A stretch of DNA of 64,000 bases, taken from contig CALMVA010000018.1 of assembly GCA_937873035.1 (NCBI GenBank), positions 1 to 64,000 on the forward strand, written 5' to 3'. Positions within the stretch are counted from its first letter, which is position 1, and every line of letters begins with the position of its first letter. The position numbers and the translations under genes were made by a program. This document shows positions 1 to 9,967 of the stretch, piece after piece. A model generated the notes under the pieces. That model was not told the DNA's origin. It saw only the letters and a program-made list of their open reading frames with translations, and made no database searches. The stretch is from an uncultured Sphingomonadaceae bacterium. Lineage in GTDB: Bacteria > Pseudomonadota > Alphaproteobacteria > Sphingomonadales > Sphingomonadaceae.

Positions 1-18
1 GGACTTGCTTTATTTCTC

Positions 19-48
19 CGTCATGCCAGCGCAGGCTGGCATCTCGTG
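19..48. repeat. Palindromic intergenic repeat, family B, single unit
   Basis: An 8-base perfect inverted repeat with a 4-base centre (ATGCCAGC at 23-30, GCTGGCAT at 35-42) lies just after the 3' end of the minus-strand dehydrogenase gene. The same core recurs at about 18.1-18.3 kb and 60.1-60.3 kb, always between genes. It may act as a 3' mRNA stabiliser or processing site, but that is inference. Confidence 0.8.
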
Positions 49-89
49 TTCAAGGATCGAGAGGCCCCTGTTTGCCAGGAGTGGCGGGT

Positions 90-1442
90 TTACTTCGCCG
101 CCGCTGCACTCACGCGCCAGATGCGGTTGCCAGCATCGTCGGCGACGAGCAGCGCGCCCTTGGCGTCGACGATGACGCCCGCCGGGCGGCCCTGCGCTTC
201 GCCGACAGGGGTAAGGAAACCTGTCAGCACGTCCACGGGCTTGGCCTTTTTGTCAGGAAAACCGCGCTCGTTGAAGGGAATGTAGATCACCTTATAGCCC
301 GCCGCCGGAACGCGGTTCCACGATCCATGCTGGCCGATAAACGCGCCGTTGCTGAACGTGTCTCCCAGCTTGGCATTGCCCGCAAAGGCAAGGCCAATTG
401 AGGCTGTGTGCGCGCCGAGCGCATAATTGGGGCGCTTCACATATTGCTGAAGGTCGGGCCGCTGCGGCTGGACGCGCTGATCGGCAATGCGCCAGTAGAA
501 CCACGGCCATCCATAATGGCCGCCGAAATCAACCGTGGCGAGATAATCGGGCGGCGTATCCGGCCCCAGCTGGTCGCGCTCGTTGACGACGGTCCAGAGG
601 TAACCCGACTTTGGCTCATAGGCGAGGCCATTGGCGTTGCGCAGGCCTGCGGCAAAGATGCGGAAGGTCTTCTGCTTGGGAAACACCTCAAGCACATTGG
701 CGCGATATTCTTCGCTTTTGAGGCCGTTTTCGCCGATATTGCTGTTCGAGCCGACGGTCACATAAAGCGTCTTCTTGTCGGGCGAGGCGATCACGTTGCG
801 CGCCCAGTGATTATTGGGCACGCCGGAGGGCAGCGGCACGATCTTTTCGCCCTTGGCGGTGATTTTGGTGTCGCCCGTTTTGTAGGGGAAGGCCATCAGG
901 CTGTCGGTATTGGCGACGTAGAGCGTGTCGCCCACCAGTTCCATGCCGAAGGGAGAGTTGAGGCCGTTTTCCGCCGTCAGCAACGCCGAGCGGAGGTCCG
1001 CCTTGCCGTCACCATCGGTATCGCGCAGCAGCGTGATGCGGTTGGCGGGTTTGGTGGAGCCATTGGCAGAGGCCATGATCTTGCGGGCGATGCGATCGCC
1101 AATACCCTGCGGCGCGCGGTCGGGCTGGGTGGTTTCGGCAATCAGCACGTCGCCATTGGGCAGCACCTGCATCCAGCGGGGATGGTCGAGATCAGCCGCA
1201 AAGAGATTGACCGAAAGCCCCGGCGCGGCGACGGGCTTGGTGTCCCCCTGCCAGCCGATGATCTTGGCGATCTTGACCGAAGGGAAGCTTTCCTGCTGCA
1301 CCGCATCGAGCACAGGCTCTGGCCCATAAAGCCTGGCGCTATCGACTTCAGACGTGTTGGGCGTCGTGAGATACCAATAGCCACCGGCCAGGCCGATAAC
1401 GACCAGCCCTGAGATAATCTTCAAATGTGTGCGCCAGTGCAT
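90..1442 (-). CDS. PQQ-dependent sugar dehydrogenase (sorbosone dehydrogenase family)
   Basis: The 450-residue protein has an N-terminal membrane anchor or signal (about residues 8-26, hydrophobic IISGLVVIGLAGGYWYL) followed by a beta-propeller of the glucose/sorbosone dehydrogenase type. Visible family hallmarks are the propeller motif N-G-D-V-L-I-A-E-T, a D-T-D-G-D-G-K-A-D calcium-like loop, the P-N-N-H-W-A-R-N segment and the C-terminal D-D-A-G-N-R-I-W-R strand. It probably oxidises an aldose or similar compound in the periplasm with PQQ as cofactor; the substrate cannot be read from sequence. The reading frame is open further upstream, but I chose the ATG at 1440-1442 because AGGAGAG precedes it and the signal begins there. 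Confidence 0.88.
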   Translation of the reverse strand: MHWRTHLKIISGLVVIGLAGGYWYLTTPNTSEVDSARLYGPEPVLDAVQQESFPSVKIAKIIGWQGDTKPVAAPGLSVNLFAADLDHPRWMQVLPNGDVLIAETTQPDRAPQGIGDRIARKIMASANGSTKPANRITLLRDTDGDGKADLRSALLTAENGLNSPFGMELVGDTLYVANTDSLMAFPYKTGDTKITAKGEKIVPLPSGVPNNHWARNVIASPDKKTLYVTVGSNSNIGENGLKSEEYRANVLEVFPKQKTFRIFAAGLRNANGLAYEPKSGYLWTVVNERDQLGPDTPPDYLATVDFGGHYGWPWFYWRIADQRVQPQRPDLQQYVKRPNYALGAHTASIGLAFAGNAKLGDTFSNGAFIGQHGSWNRVPAAGYKVIYIPFNERGFPDKKAKPVDVLTGFLTPVGEAQGRPAGVIVDAKGALLVADDAGNRIWRVSAAAAK

Positions 1443-1486
1443 CCTGCTCTCCTCTTGGCGGGCAGGATATAACCAGCCTGCCCCAA

Positions 1487-2701
1487 TCAGCAACCTTTGC
1501 CCAGCACAGCCCCCATGAGGCTGGGCTTGCAGCGTTTCTGTTCCGGTGCGTTTCCTTCGCCCATTGCCGCCCCCATGCCGCCCATCGGCCCGCCGATCAT
1601 CCAGCTTGTGAAGGAGCGGTAGCGCACCCGCGCCGTCCAGTCGGGTGTCCAGCCGGGTGCCGCGTTGGCGGGCTTTGGCGGGTAGGCGAAATTGGCTTCC
1701 GGGCCATAAGCGTAGAGATTGCCCATCAGGAAGTCGGGCGCATATTGCTTGACCTCGGCGGGGATGGCGCAGCTCGTCTGCGAAGGCGGCATCACGATTT
1801 TCTGGCTGATGAGCCGCTGGACGACCGCCGGTGAGATCCAGTCCCACAGCCCGCCGCCAAATTCTCTGGAAGCGGACGAACTCCACCAGACAAAGTCGCG
1901 CGGTTCGCCGCCGCCCTGATCGACCTTCGCACCCATTGCCCAGGCGTGATAGCCGGTGGCGGCCGGCACGCTGTTCCAGCTGAGGATCGTCGCGCCGTTG
2001 ACGCTGGTCGATTTGCCGGTCAGCCCGGCCATATAATCCTGCTTCAGATCAAAGTTGATTTCGGGCGCATAGTTGGAGGCGATCCGGTGTGCGCCGAGCA
2101 GCGATGATCCGGCGGCGGGCGGCTTGCCCGATTTCTTGTTGGGCCAGTCTGCATAGGTGCGCGAATTGCCCGGCGTCGGCCCGCGATCAACGGGGACAGT
2201 GGCAGAAAACAGCCCCGGCGGCATCTGGCCTGCGGCGACCTTGGCAAAGTCTATGATGACCGGCTGGCCCTTGGCCGCGTGCGCGCCGCAGCCCCAGAAG
2301 AGGATGAGGCGGCCTTTGGGGCGCTGAAATTCGGCCGGGGTATCTTCGCGCGGCTGTTGTTCGGGAATGAGCAGCGGCACCGATTTGCCGAGCTTTGCAG
2401 GTGGCAGAAAATAATGGTCGGCATAGGGGCTGGCGGGCGTGCTCGCGGTGGAGCCGATGCGCAGCCGCAGTTCGCGCATCTCGCGATTGCCACCGCCGCC
2501 AAACATCATGCCCATTGCGCTGCCCATGCCGCCGGTCATCCTCGCCATGCCGGTGGTGGTGCCCACGTCCATCGCATAGCGCGCCTTGGTGCCGGGCGGT
2601 GGGCCAGCGTCCCTGGTCTTTTCGGCAACGGCAAATGAACTGGAAACCAGCGCAAGGGAAACGACAAGCGATGAAGCAGTGGATACAAATGAACGGCGCA
2701 C
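1487..2701 (-). CDS. Secreted Met/Gly-rich protein of unknown function
   Basis: I do not recognise this 404-residue protein. It begins with a clear signal peptide (basic R-R-S-F start, then a hydrophobic stretch ending near S-S-F-A-V-A), so it is exported. Two segments are rich in glycine and methionine: one at about residues 50-75 (G-G-M-G-S-A-M-G-M-M-F-G-G-G-G) and one near the C-terminus (G-G-P-M-G-G-M-G-A-A-M), which ends in a Cys-containing tail. The middle is Trp- and Pro-rich. I chose the GTG at 2699-2701 because GGGAGAGA precedes it and the signal peptide starts there; an upstream ATG at 2776 would bury the signal. It is co-directional with the downstream sugar dehydrogenase across a 44-base gap, so the two may be cotranscribed. 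Confidence 0.7.
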   Translation of the reverse strand: MRRSFVSTASSLVVSLALVSSSFAVAEKTRDAGPPPGTKARYAMDVGTTTGMARMTGGMGSAMGMMFGGGGNREMRELRLRIGSTASTPASPYADHYFLPPAKLGKSVPLLIPEQQPREDTPAEFQRPKGRLILFWGCGAHAAKGQPVIIDFAKVAAGQMPPGLFSATVPVDRGPTPGNSRTYADWPNKKSGKPPAAGSSLLGAHRIASNYAPEINFDLKQDYMAGLTGKSTSVNGATILSWNSVPAATGYHAWAMGAKVDQGGGEPRDFVWWSSSASREFGGGLWDWISPAVVQRLISQKIVMPPSQTSCAIPAEVKQYAPDFLMGNLYAYGPEANFAYPPKPANAAPGWTPDWTARVRYRSFTSWMIGGPMGGMGAAMGEGNAPEQKRCKPSLMGAVLGKGC

Positions 2702-2759
2702 AATCTCTCTCCCGACCCATGGGTGAAAAACGAGGGTGCGACCGATTCTGTTCTCCCCG

Positions 2760-2791
2760 CAGCGCAATGCTAGCACGGCCTTGCGCTGCGT
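2760..2791 (-). terminator. Hairpin after corC, weak terminator candidate
   Basis: GCAGCGCAA and TTGCGCTGC form a 9-bp stem with a loop of about 13 bases, immediately after the corC stop. No U-run follows on the minus strand, so it is a weak intrinsic-terminator candidate or a 3'-end protecting structure. Confidence 0.35.
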
Positions 2792-2797
2792 TAAGTG

Positions 2798-3682
2798 CTA
2801 TTTTGCGGGGAGCGTCTCCGGCAATGGGGCGTGGAGGCGCATCCGCGTGACACGGCGTTCGTCGCCTTCGGTAATTTCAAGCCGCCACCCGCTCTCATGC
2901 TCCAGCATCTCGCCGATCACGGGCACATGGCCCGCGAGCACAAAGGCCAGCCCGCCCAGCGTGTCGACATCTTCGTCAATCTCGCCAAGTCGTGGGTCGA
3001 TGAGCGCGGCCACGTCTTCCAGCTCGGCGCGGGCATCGGCATCCCAGATGCCATCTTCCACATTGACGAGCAGGTCGACCGGGGCGTCATCATGCTCATC
3101 CTCGATGTCACCGACGATTTCTTCGACAATGTCCTCGATGGTCACAAGGCCTTCGGTGCCCGAATATTCGTCGATGACGATCGCCAGATGCATCCGGCTG
3201 GCGCGCATATCGGCCAGCAGATCCAGCACGCCCCGCGCGGCCGGCACATAAAGCGGCTGGCGGATGAGCTTGGTGATCGTGACCGGCGGCTTGCGGTTGC
3301 GCGCGAGGATGGCGAACACATCCTTGATGTGCACCATGCCCGCCACATCATCCAGACTGTCACGATAGACAGGCAGGCGGCTGTGCCCGGCTTCGGCAAA
3401 GGCCTTTACCAGATCGGCAAAGCTGATCGATGCGGGCACGGCGATGATGTCGCTGCGGGGCACCGCCACGTCGCCCACGGTGCGCTCGCCAAAATGGAGC
3501 AGGTTGAGCAGCATTTCGCGCTCAACGGGGGAAAGATCGCCTGATCGTGGTGTGTGGCCATCTTCCCCGGCTTCTTCGATGGCATCTTCCAACTGGTCGC
3601 GCAGCGATGCTTCGCGGTGGCGGAAAACGATCGATCTCAGTGATTGGAACCAAGATCGGCTACTACTGGCATCCTCCGTCAT
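2798..3682 (-). CDS. corC: CorC/HlyC family CBS-domain protein
   Basis: This 294-residue protein has two CBS domains (about residues 65-190, containing M-V-H-I-K-D-V-F) and a C-terminal CorC_HlyC domain (about 205-285, E-D-G-I-W-D-A-D-A and L-G-G-L-A-F). The family is linked to Mg2+/Co2+ efflux, but this cytosolic form has no membrane segments, so a direct transport role is uncertain. It is the last gene of the plsC-miaB-phoH-ybeY-corC run, 11 bases after ybeY. In many alphaproteobacteria lnt follows; here it does not. The start has no strong Shine-Dalgarno sequence, consistent with translational coupling. Confidence 0.88.
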   Translation of the reverse strand: MTEDASSSRSWFQSLRSIVFRHREASLRDQLEDAIEEAGEDGHTPRSGDLSPVEREMLLNLLHFGERTVGDVAVPRSDIIAVPASISFADLVKAFAEAGHSRLPVYRDSLDDVAGMVHIKDVFAILARNRKPPVTITKLIRQPLYVPAARGVLDLLADMRASRMHLAIVIDEYSGTEGLVTIEDIVEEIVGDIEDEHDDAPVDLLVNVEDGIWDADARAELEDVAALIDPRLGEIDEDVDTLGGLAFVLAGHVPVIGEMLEHESGWRLEITEGDERRVTRMRLHAPLPETLPAK

Positions 3683-3693
3683 GGCGGTTTTTT

Positions 3694-4187
3694 TCAGTCT
3701 CCATACGGATCGTCATGGCCGAGGTCAGCCATGATGAGGCGCTCCAGCGCCTCCATTTCTTCCGCATCTTCATCCGATATATGGTCAAACCCCAAGAGAT
3801 GCAAAACGCCATGCACAATGAGATGCGTGGCGTGCGTCGCCATGGGGATGCCCTTGTCTGCCGCCTCGCGTTCGCACGTCTCGCGCGCCATGGCGATGTC
3901 GCCCAGCATGATTTCGGGAAGCCGCTCATCTTCCAGATCAAGCAGATCATCTGCATCATACATGGGGAAGGAGAGCACGTTGGTCGGCTTGTCCTTCTCG
4001 CGATACTGGCGGTTGAGCGACTGCACCTCGGCGTCGGTCGTCAGGCGAATGGCGATTTCAACGGGCGTGTCAGAACGCGCCAGCCCGGCATAGCGGGTGC
4101 GCTGCACGGCCCAGGCAACCGCCGTCTGGGCGAGCGCCTCCCAATCGGTCCCCGCGTCCCAGCCTTCGTCAAGAATGGCGGCTTCGA

Positions 4188-4191
<4 letters not shown>
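3694..4191 (-). CDS. ybeY: rRNA maturation endoribonuclease YbeY
   Basis: The 165-residue protein carries the zinc signature H-G-V-L-H-L-L-G-F-D-H (HxxxHxxGxDH) near residues 129-139, the defining motif of YbeY, together with the upstream N-V-L-S-F-P motif. YbeY processes the 3' end of 16S rRNA and takes part in ribosome quality control. Its start overlaps the phoH stop by 4 bases (ATGA at 4188-4191), indicating coupled translation. Confidence 0.93.
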
Positions 4192-5181
<990 letters not shown>

Positions 5182-5192
<11 letters not shown>

Positions 5193-6501
5193 TCAGTTCC
5201 TTGTTGGCCAGAGAACCCGCAAGGCTGTTTGGCCCCGCAGAAACCAGATCGACCTCAACCATATCACCGATATGTGCATCGGTCATGACATGAACCGACT
5301 GAAGCCAGGGTGATTTGCCGATTTTTTGTCCGGCGAGCTTCCCGTTGCGTTCGAGCAACACTTTGGTGCGCCTGCCAAGGCTCGCTTCATTAAAGGCCAG
5401 TTGTTGTTCGTTGAGCAAAGCCTGCAACCGCTGGAGCCGATCATCCATCACGTGCGCGGCAATCTGATCGTCCATCGTGGCGGCCGGGGTTCCGGGGCGC
5501 GGCGAATATTTGAAGCTGAACGCCAGCGCATAATTGGTCGCACGGATGAGGTTGAGCGTCTCTTCAAACTCGGCCTCGCTCTCGCCGGGGAAGCCGACGA
5601 TGAAATCGCCCGAAATCGCAATGTCAGGCCGCGCGGCGCGCACGCGCTCGATGATGGCAAGATAGGAGGCCGCCGTGTGCTTGCGGTTCATCGCCTTCAA
5701 AATGCGGTCGCTGCCCGATTGCACGGGCAAATGGAGGAAGGGCATCAGCTTTTCCACCTCGGCGTGCGCGCGGATAAGCCCTTCGGCCATGTCATTGGGG
5801 TGGCTGGTCGTGTAGCGGATGCGCTCAAGCCCTGAAATGGCATCGAGCGCGCGGATCAGATGATCGAGGCCCTTGCCCTCTTCATTCCACGCATTGACGT
5901 TCTGGCCGAGCAGCGTGATCTCACGCGCGCCGGCATCCACCAGCGATTTCGCTTCATCGACAATGGCGGAAAAGCCACGGCTGATCTCGCCGCCGCGCGT
6001 ATAGGGCACAACGCAATAGGTGCAGAACTTGTCGCAGCCTTCCTGCACGGTGAGAAAGGCCGAGGCCCCCGTCTTGCGGCGGGCGGGCAGCTTTCCAAAC
6101 TTGTCGAGGCCGGGCAGGTTGAGATCATGCACCCGCTCGCCCTGTGCCGCGCGCGCAATCATCTGCGGCAGATCATGATAGGCCTGCGGGCCGACGACGA
6201 TGTCAACATCGCGCGACCGGGCGGTGACTTCGGTGCCTTCAGCCTGCGCGACGCAGCCTGCAACCGCGATCATCGGGCGCGTGCCATCGTCGCGGCGCTG
6301 GCGACCAATGTCTGAATAGACCTTTTCAACGGCCTTTTCGCGGATGTGGCAGGTGTTGAGGATAACCAGCTCGGCATCGGCCTCGCTGCCTTGCGTCATG
6401 CCTTCGGCGCCCAGCAATTCTGCCATGCGCTCGCCATCATAGACGTTCATCTGGCAGCCAAAGGATTTGACGTGAAAGCTTTTGGGGGTGGGGCGACTCA
6501 T
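5182..6501 (-). CDS. miaB: tRNA-2-methylthio-N6-dimethylallyladenosine synthase MiaB
   Basis: The 439-residue radical-SAM methylthiotransferase begins with the MTTase domain (S-F-G-C-Q-M-N, Cys at residue 16, then N-T-C-H and A-G-C-V for the second cluster). It continues with the radical-SAM motif C-D-K-F-C-T-Y-C (about residues 155-162, CxxxCxxC) and ends with a TRAM domain. It adds a methylthio group at C2 of i6A37 in tRNAs reading UNN codons. It lies between plsC (10-base gap) and phoH (11-base overlap). Confidence 0.95.
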
Positions 6502-6511
6502 GCGCGCGGCC

Positions 6512-7267
6512 CTAGCTTACGCCCAGCGCCGCCGCAATCTCGGCGCGGCTATGGGCGGCGATTGCCTTTCTATCGGCAAAGTCGGCGTGCGAGAGCGGCG
6601 CGAGAAAATGGATCGTTACCGCAAAGCGCCCCGGCCTGCTCAAAACGCGCAGCGCGTTGATGCCCACCGGCTCATCGTCGGTCCACGCGATTTCGGGCGC
6701 GATGGCGCCATAATCAAGCGCAACGGGCTGGATGGAGACGGCATCGGGCGCTGGCGTAACTGCCGCGATCAGCGAGGTGCGGAAGGGCAGAAGCTGACAG
6801 CCATTGCCCGTCGTCCCTTCGGGGAAAAGCGCAACCGGCTGGCCGGAGAGAAGTGCAGTTTGCAGCGCATTGGCCTGATGATGCGCCGTCTGGCGCGCCT
6901 CGCGCTGGACATAGACCGAATTGTTGCTTGTCGCGAGCCAGCCGATCACGGGCCAGGGCGCCATATCCGCCTTGGCAACAAAGGCGCAGCCGGTGCTGCC
7001 TGAAAGAATGAGAATATCAAGCCAGCTCAAATGATTGGCGATGAAGAGCGTGTAGCGGCCATCGGGCAGGCCCTTTGTCACCACATCCGCGCCGGAGGCC
7101 CAGCCTGCAAAGCGCAAAAACCAGCGCGCCACGGGCGAATGTTTGTCAAAGACGCGCCACAGGATGTGCGGGCCGATAAGGAGGAGAAGCGCCAGCGCGA
7201 TCAGGCCGATACGGGCCCATGCGCGCGGGTGGACCGCGTCAGTTCTTGCGATCGAGTGCGACGCCAT
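6512..7267 (-). CDS. plsC: 1-acyl-sn-glycerol-3-phosphate acyltransferase (PlsC family)
   Basis: The 251-residue inner-membrane protein has an N-terminal hydrophobic helix (about residues 20-37), then the acyltransferase motif N-H-L-S-W-L-D (HX4D) and the substrate motif F-P-E-G-T-T. It acylates lysophosphatidic acid in phospholipid synthesis; a lysophospholipid or ornithine-lipid acceptor cannot be excluded. The annotated ATG overlaps the end of fur by 29 bases, so a later start inside the ORF is possible, although the basic N-terminus before the helix favours the longer form. Confidence 0.85.
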   Translation of the reverse strand: MASHSIARTDAVHPRAWARIGLIALALLLLIGPHILWRVFDKHSPVARWFLRFAGWASGADVVTKGLPDGRYTLFIANHLSWLDILILSGSTGCAFVAKADMAPWPVIGWLATSNNSVYVQREARQTAHHQANALQTALLSGQPVALFPEGTTGNGCQLLPFRTSLIAAVTPAPDAVSIQPVALDYGAIAPEIAWTDDEPVGINALRVLSRPGRFAVTIHFLAPLSHADFADRKAIAAHSRAEIAAALGVS

Positions 7268-7661
7268 AGAGTTCCATGCGATGATCGACGAGGCGGAAGC
7301 CGAGCCGCTCTGCGATCACCTTCTGCAAGGCTTCCAGTTCAGGATCGACAAATTCAATGACGCGGCCGGTTTCAACGTCGATGAGATGGTCATGATGCGC
7401 TTCGGCGGCGGCTTCATAGCGCGAGCGCCCGTCGCCAAAATCATGCCGCTCCAAAATGCCTGCCTCTTCAAACAGGCGCACGGTGCGATAGACGGTGGCG
7501 ATCGAAATGCCGGGGTCAATTGCCGATGCACGGGCGTGCACGGCCTCCACGTCGGGATGATCCGCCGCTTCGGACAACACTTTGGCGATCACGCGTCGCT
7601 GGTCGGTAATGCGCAGGCCTTTTTCATGGCAAAGCGCTTCCACGTCGATATAGCGATGCAT
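7239..7661 (-). CDS. fur: Fur family metal-responsive repressor
   Basis: The 140-residue protein has an N-terminal winged helix (R-I-T-D-Q-R-R-V-I, then S-I-A-T-V-Y-R-T-V-R-L-F) and the C-terminal metal site with H-H-D-H-L-I. The overall pattern fits Fur, or Mur-type Fur, of alphaproteobacteria; the metal (iron or manganese) cannot be told from sequence. The second His/Cys zinc site is absent, as in many alphaproteobacterial Fur proteins. The ATG at 7659-7661 is preceded in frame by a TTG, which I reject as the start. Confidence 0.88.
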   Translation of the reverse strand: MHRYIDVEALCHEKGLRITDQRRVIAKVLSEAADHPDVEAVHARASAIDPGISIATVYRTVRLFEEAGILERHDFGDGRSRYEAAAEAHHDHLIDVETGRVIEFVDPELEALQKVIAERLGFRLVDHRMELYGVALDRKN

Positions 7662-7736
7662 CAATAAAACTCAGGGCCAGAAAACAGGAACATATCCCGC
7701 CTTCTAGCCCCGTATTTTCAATCCCGCAAAGGGTGA

Positions 7737-8159
7737 TTACTTCTTGCGGCGACCGCCCGGCTTGCGACCCAGGCCGATCTTGACCGCAAGGCTGCGGCGC
7801 TGTTCGGCATAATTGGGCGCAACCATCGGATAGTCCTTGGGCAGGCCCCATTTGGCGCGATAGTCATCAGGCGTCATGCCATAATGCGTCATCAGGTGGC
7901 GCTTGAGCATCTTCAGCTTCTTGCCGTCTTCAAGGCACACAATATAGTCTGGCTTGATTGACGCGCGCACTGAAACGGCAGGCTCCTGCTTGGTTTCAAC
8001 AGGCGCAGGCGCGCCGCCAAGCGCCACAAGAGCGCCATGCACGTTGGAAATAAGATGTGGCAGATCGGAAACCGCAACCGAGTTGTTGCTGACATGAGCG
8101 GCCACGATGTCGGCCGTCAGCGTAATCAGGGTTTCCTTGAGATCGATAGTGTCGGTCAT
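7737..8159 (-). CDS. mucR: MucR/Ros family zinc-finger transcriptional regulator
   Basis: This 140-residue protein has the Ros/MucR zinc finger at about residues 78-100 ([18 protein letters not shown]), followed by the conserved [15 protein letters not shown] and a basic C-terminal tail rich in G, R and K. The N-terminal part forms the oligomerisation helix region. MucR proteins are H-NS-like silencers of AT-rich DNA and control envelope, motility and cell-cycle genes in alphaproteobacteria. The upstream region (8160-8284) is AT-rich, which suits autoregulation. Confidence 0.92.
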   Translation of the reverse strand: MTDTIDLKETLITLTADIVAAHVSNNSVAVSDLPHLISNVHGALVALGGAPAPVETKQEPAVSVRASIKPDYIVCLEDGKKLKMLKRHLMTHYGMTPDDYRAKWGLPKDYPMVAPNYAEQRRSLAVKIGLGRKPGGRRKK

Positions 8160-8284
8160 TTGAAAATCGCTTTCTTATTTTGCGTAGTTTGAAGTGACCC
8201 GACTATTGCCGGTATCTCCTCCATGCGGTGCGCACCATTATTATCGACAGGCGATTCCGCAGTTTGCCCGACATCTTTGCGGGT

Positions 8285-8752
8285 TCAGGATGCTATTTCA
8301 TGGCGCAGCGTCAATGCTGCAAAACACGCATCTTCAAGTCCTCGATAATAAGCTTCTCGTCGACCGACTTGTATAAATCCGACACTGAAATAAAGTTCAA
8401 GTGCTTTATTATCCTCTCTGACTTCAAGAAATACCAATTTGGAGGATTTTGACTTGGCCCATGCAATAACGGAGTCGAGCAATTTTCGGCCAACACCGCG
8501 GCGACGAAAATCGGGATGTGTCGCAATAAGCAACAGCTCTGCTTCTTCGAATACAGCACGTGCGAGTGCAAAGCCGACAACCTCGCCACCAAGCGTTGCA
8601 TAAAGTAAAATCGTATCAGGAAGTGTAAGGATTCCAGCGCATTGCGCCGAATTCCATGCTTCTCCAAACATCGGGTCGAACGCGGCCTGCATCACCGGCA
8701 TGATCGCTTCTACGGTGCGGATGTCGCCCGTGTGAACGATAACCTGGCTCAT
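8285..8752 (-). CDS. rimI: Ribosomal-protein-alanine N-acetyltransferase (GNAT, RimI-like)
   Basis: The 155-residue GNAT domain shows the acetyl-CoA loop R-R-R-G-V-G-R-K-L-L and the motif L-E-V-R-E-D-N-K-A-L-E-L-Y typical of RimI. It is coupled to tsaB by a 4-base ATGA overlap (8749-8752), the usual arrangement in proteobacteria. RimI acetylates the N-terminus of ribosomal protein S18 in E. coli; the substrate here is inferred. About 300 bases of its 3' part (8341-8640) have only about 46% GC by hand count, against about 65% in tsaB next to it, which suggests replacement by recombination. Confidence 0.87.
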   Translation of the reverse strand: MSQVIVHTGDIRTVEAIMPVMQAAFDPMFGEAWNSAQCAGILTLPDTILLYATLGGEVVGFALARAVFEEAELLLIATHPDFRRRGVGRKLLDSVIAWAKSKSSKLVFLEVREDNKALELYFSVGFIQVGRREAYYRGLEDACFAALTLRHEIAS

Positions 8753-9342
8753 GGATTGGGCTTGGCGTCCGGTGCGCGCCCATAGATGGGATGGGCGGGA
8801 AGCGAAGTGAAGTCTGCACCGAGCAGGCGGGCGTCGCGGGCATCTGGCCCGACGCTGAATATTTCGTGCGCGTTGACGCGGGTAGCGGCTGATCCGGCCG
8901 CCGCGTCCCATAATGGCACCGTTTCAGGGCGCATCGACGCCAGCGAATCGAGCGCGCGCAAGGGCGCTTGCGCATAAGGCTGGACAAAGACTTCGCCATG
9001 GCCGCCTTCAATGGCGATCAGCGCCGATTGAAGGTCTGGATGGTCGGCAAATAGCCGCGCGGCCAGAAGCGCGTGGGTTGAATACCCCGTTACCGGCACC
9101 CCCCAGGCCAGCCCCAGCGCGCGCGCCGCCGCCAGCCCGACGCGCAAGCCCGTAAAGCTGCCCGGACCGACATTGACGAGAATGGCGTCGGCCTGCCCGC
9201 CATCGGGCAGTTCTGCGATCATCGGCACGAGCCGCTCTGCATGGCCGCGCGCGACATCCTCATGGATGTGCGCGACAATGCGATCCCCGTCGATCAGGGC
9301 CACCGAGCACGCCGTGGTCGCCGTCTCGATGACGAGGATCAT
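8749..9342 (-). CDS. tsaB: tRNA t6A biosynthesis protein TsaB
   Basis: This 197-residue protein begins M-I-L-V-I-E-T-A-T, the ASKHA-fold start of TsaB, and contains the diagnostic V-N-V-G-P-G-S-F-T-G-L-R-V-G-L motif at about residues 58-72. TsaB is the scaffold partner of TsaD in making threonylcarbamoyladenosine at A37 of tRNAs reading ANN codons. The frame is open for 28 more codons upstream, but those overlap the 3' end of the nitroreductase gene and lack family similarity, so I chose the ATG at 9340-9342. Confidence 0.93.
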   Translation of the reverse strand: MILVIETATTACSVALIDGDRIVAHIHEDVARGHAERLVPMIAELPDGGQADAILVNVGPGSFTGLRVGLAAARALGLAWGVPVTGYSTHALLAARLFADHPDLQSALIAIEGGHGEVFVQPYAQAPLRALDSLASMRPETVPLWDAAAGSAATRVNAHEIFSVGPDARDARLLGADFTSLPAHPIYGRAPDAKPNP

Positions 9343-9349
9343 GCCGGGA

Positions 9350-9940
9350 TCAGGCGATCGTGTTGAAGCGGCCGAAGCCCGGACGCGGCGACCGCTCAAA
9401 GATCGACGCCGGATCGCCATAGCCAAGCGTCGAGATGAAGTTGGACTTCACCTTGGTGCCCGCAAAAAAGGCGGCATCCACCGCATCATTGGCAAAGCCC
9501 GACATCGGCCCCGTATCCAGCCCCAGCGCGCGCGCGGCGAGGATGAAATAGGCGCCCTGCAACGTCGAGTTGCGGAAGGCCGTTGCGTGGATGAGCGCAT
9601 CATTGCCGACAAACCAGCTGCGCGCATCAGCGTGCGGGAAGAGTTCGGGCAGGTTCTCGTAATATTCAAGGTCCATGCCGATGATGACGGTGGCGGGCGC
9701 GCTCATGATCTTTTCGGCATTGGCGGGCATCGACAACGCGGCAAGCTTTTCCTTCGCTTCCTGGCTGACGCACCAGACAAGGCGGGCGGGCAGGCAGTTG
9801 GCCGAGGTCGGGCCGTATTTCATCAATTCCCAGATCGCATCGAGCTGTTCGGTCGTCACCGGCTTGTCGAGATAGCCGTTATAGGTGCGCGCGGTGCGAA
9901 AAAGCTGGTCAAGCGCCGCATTGTCGAGCGGTTGGGTCAT
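9350..9940 (-). CDS. Nitroreductase family protein, malonic semialdehyde reductase type
   Basis: The 196-residue flavoprotein matches the RutE/HadB-like nitroreductase subgroup: [10 protein letters not shown] at the N-terminus, [12 protein letters not shown] near residue 45 (FMN site), and [10 protein letters not shown] near the second flavin loop. RutE reduces malonic semialdehyde to 3-hydroxypropionate in pyrimidine degradation, but no other rut gene is present here, so the substrate is uncertain. It ends 7 bases before the tsaB start. Confidence 0.85.
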   Translation of the reverse strand: MTQPLDNAALDQLFRTARTYNGYLDKPVTTEQLDAIWELMKYGPTSANCLPARLVWCVSQEAKEKLAALSMPANAEKIMSAPATVIIGMDLEYYENLPELFPHADARSWFVGNDALIHATAFRNSTLQGAYFILAARALGLDTGPMSGFANDAVDAAFFAGTKVKSNFISTLGYGDPASIFERSPRPGFGRFNTIA

Positions 9941-9967
9941 GGTTTATTCTTTCTGTGGCGTGGGATG

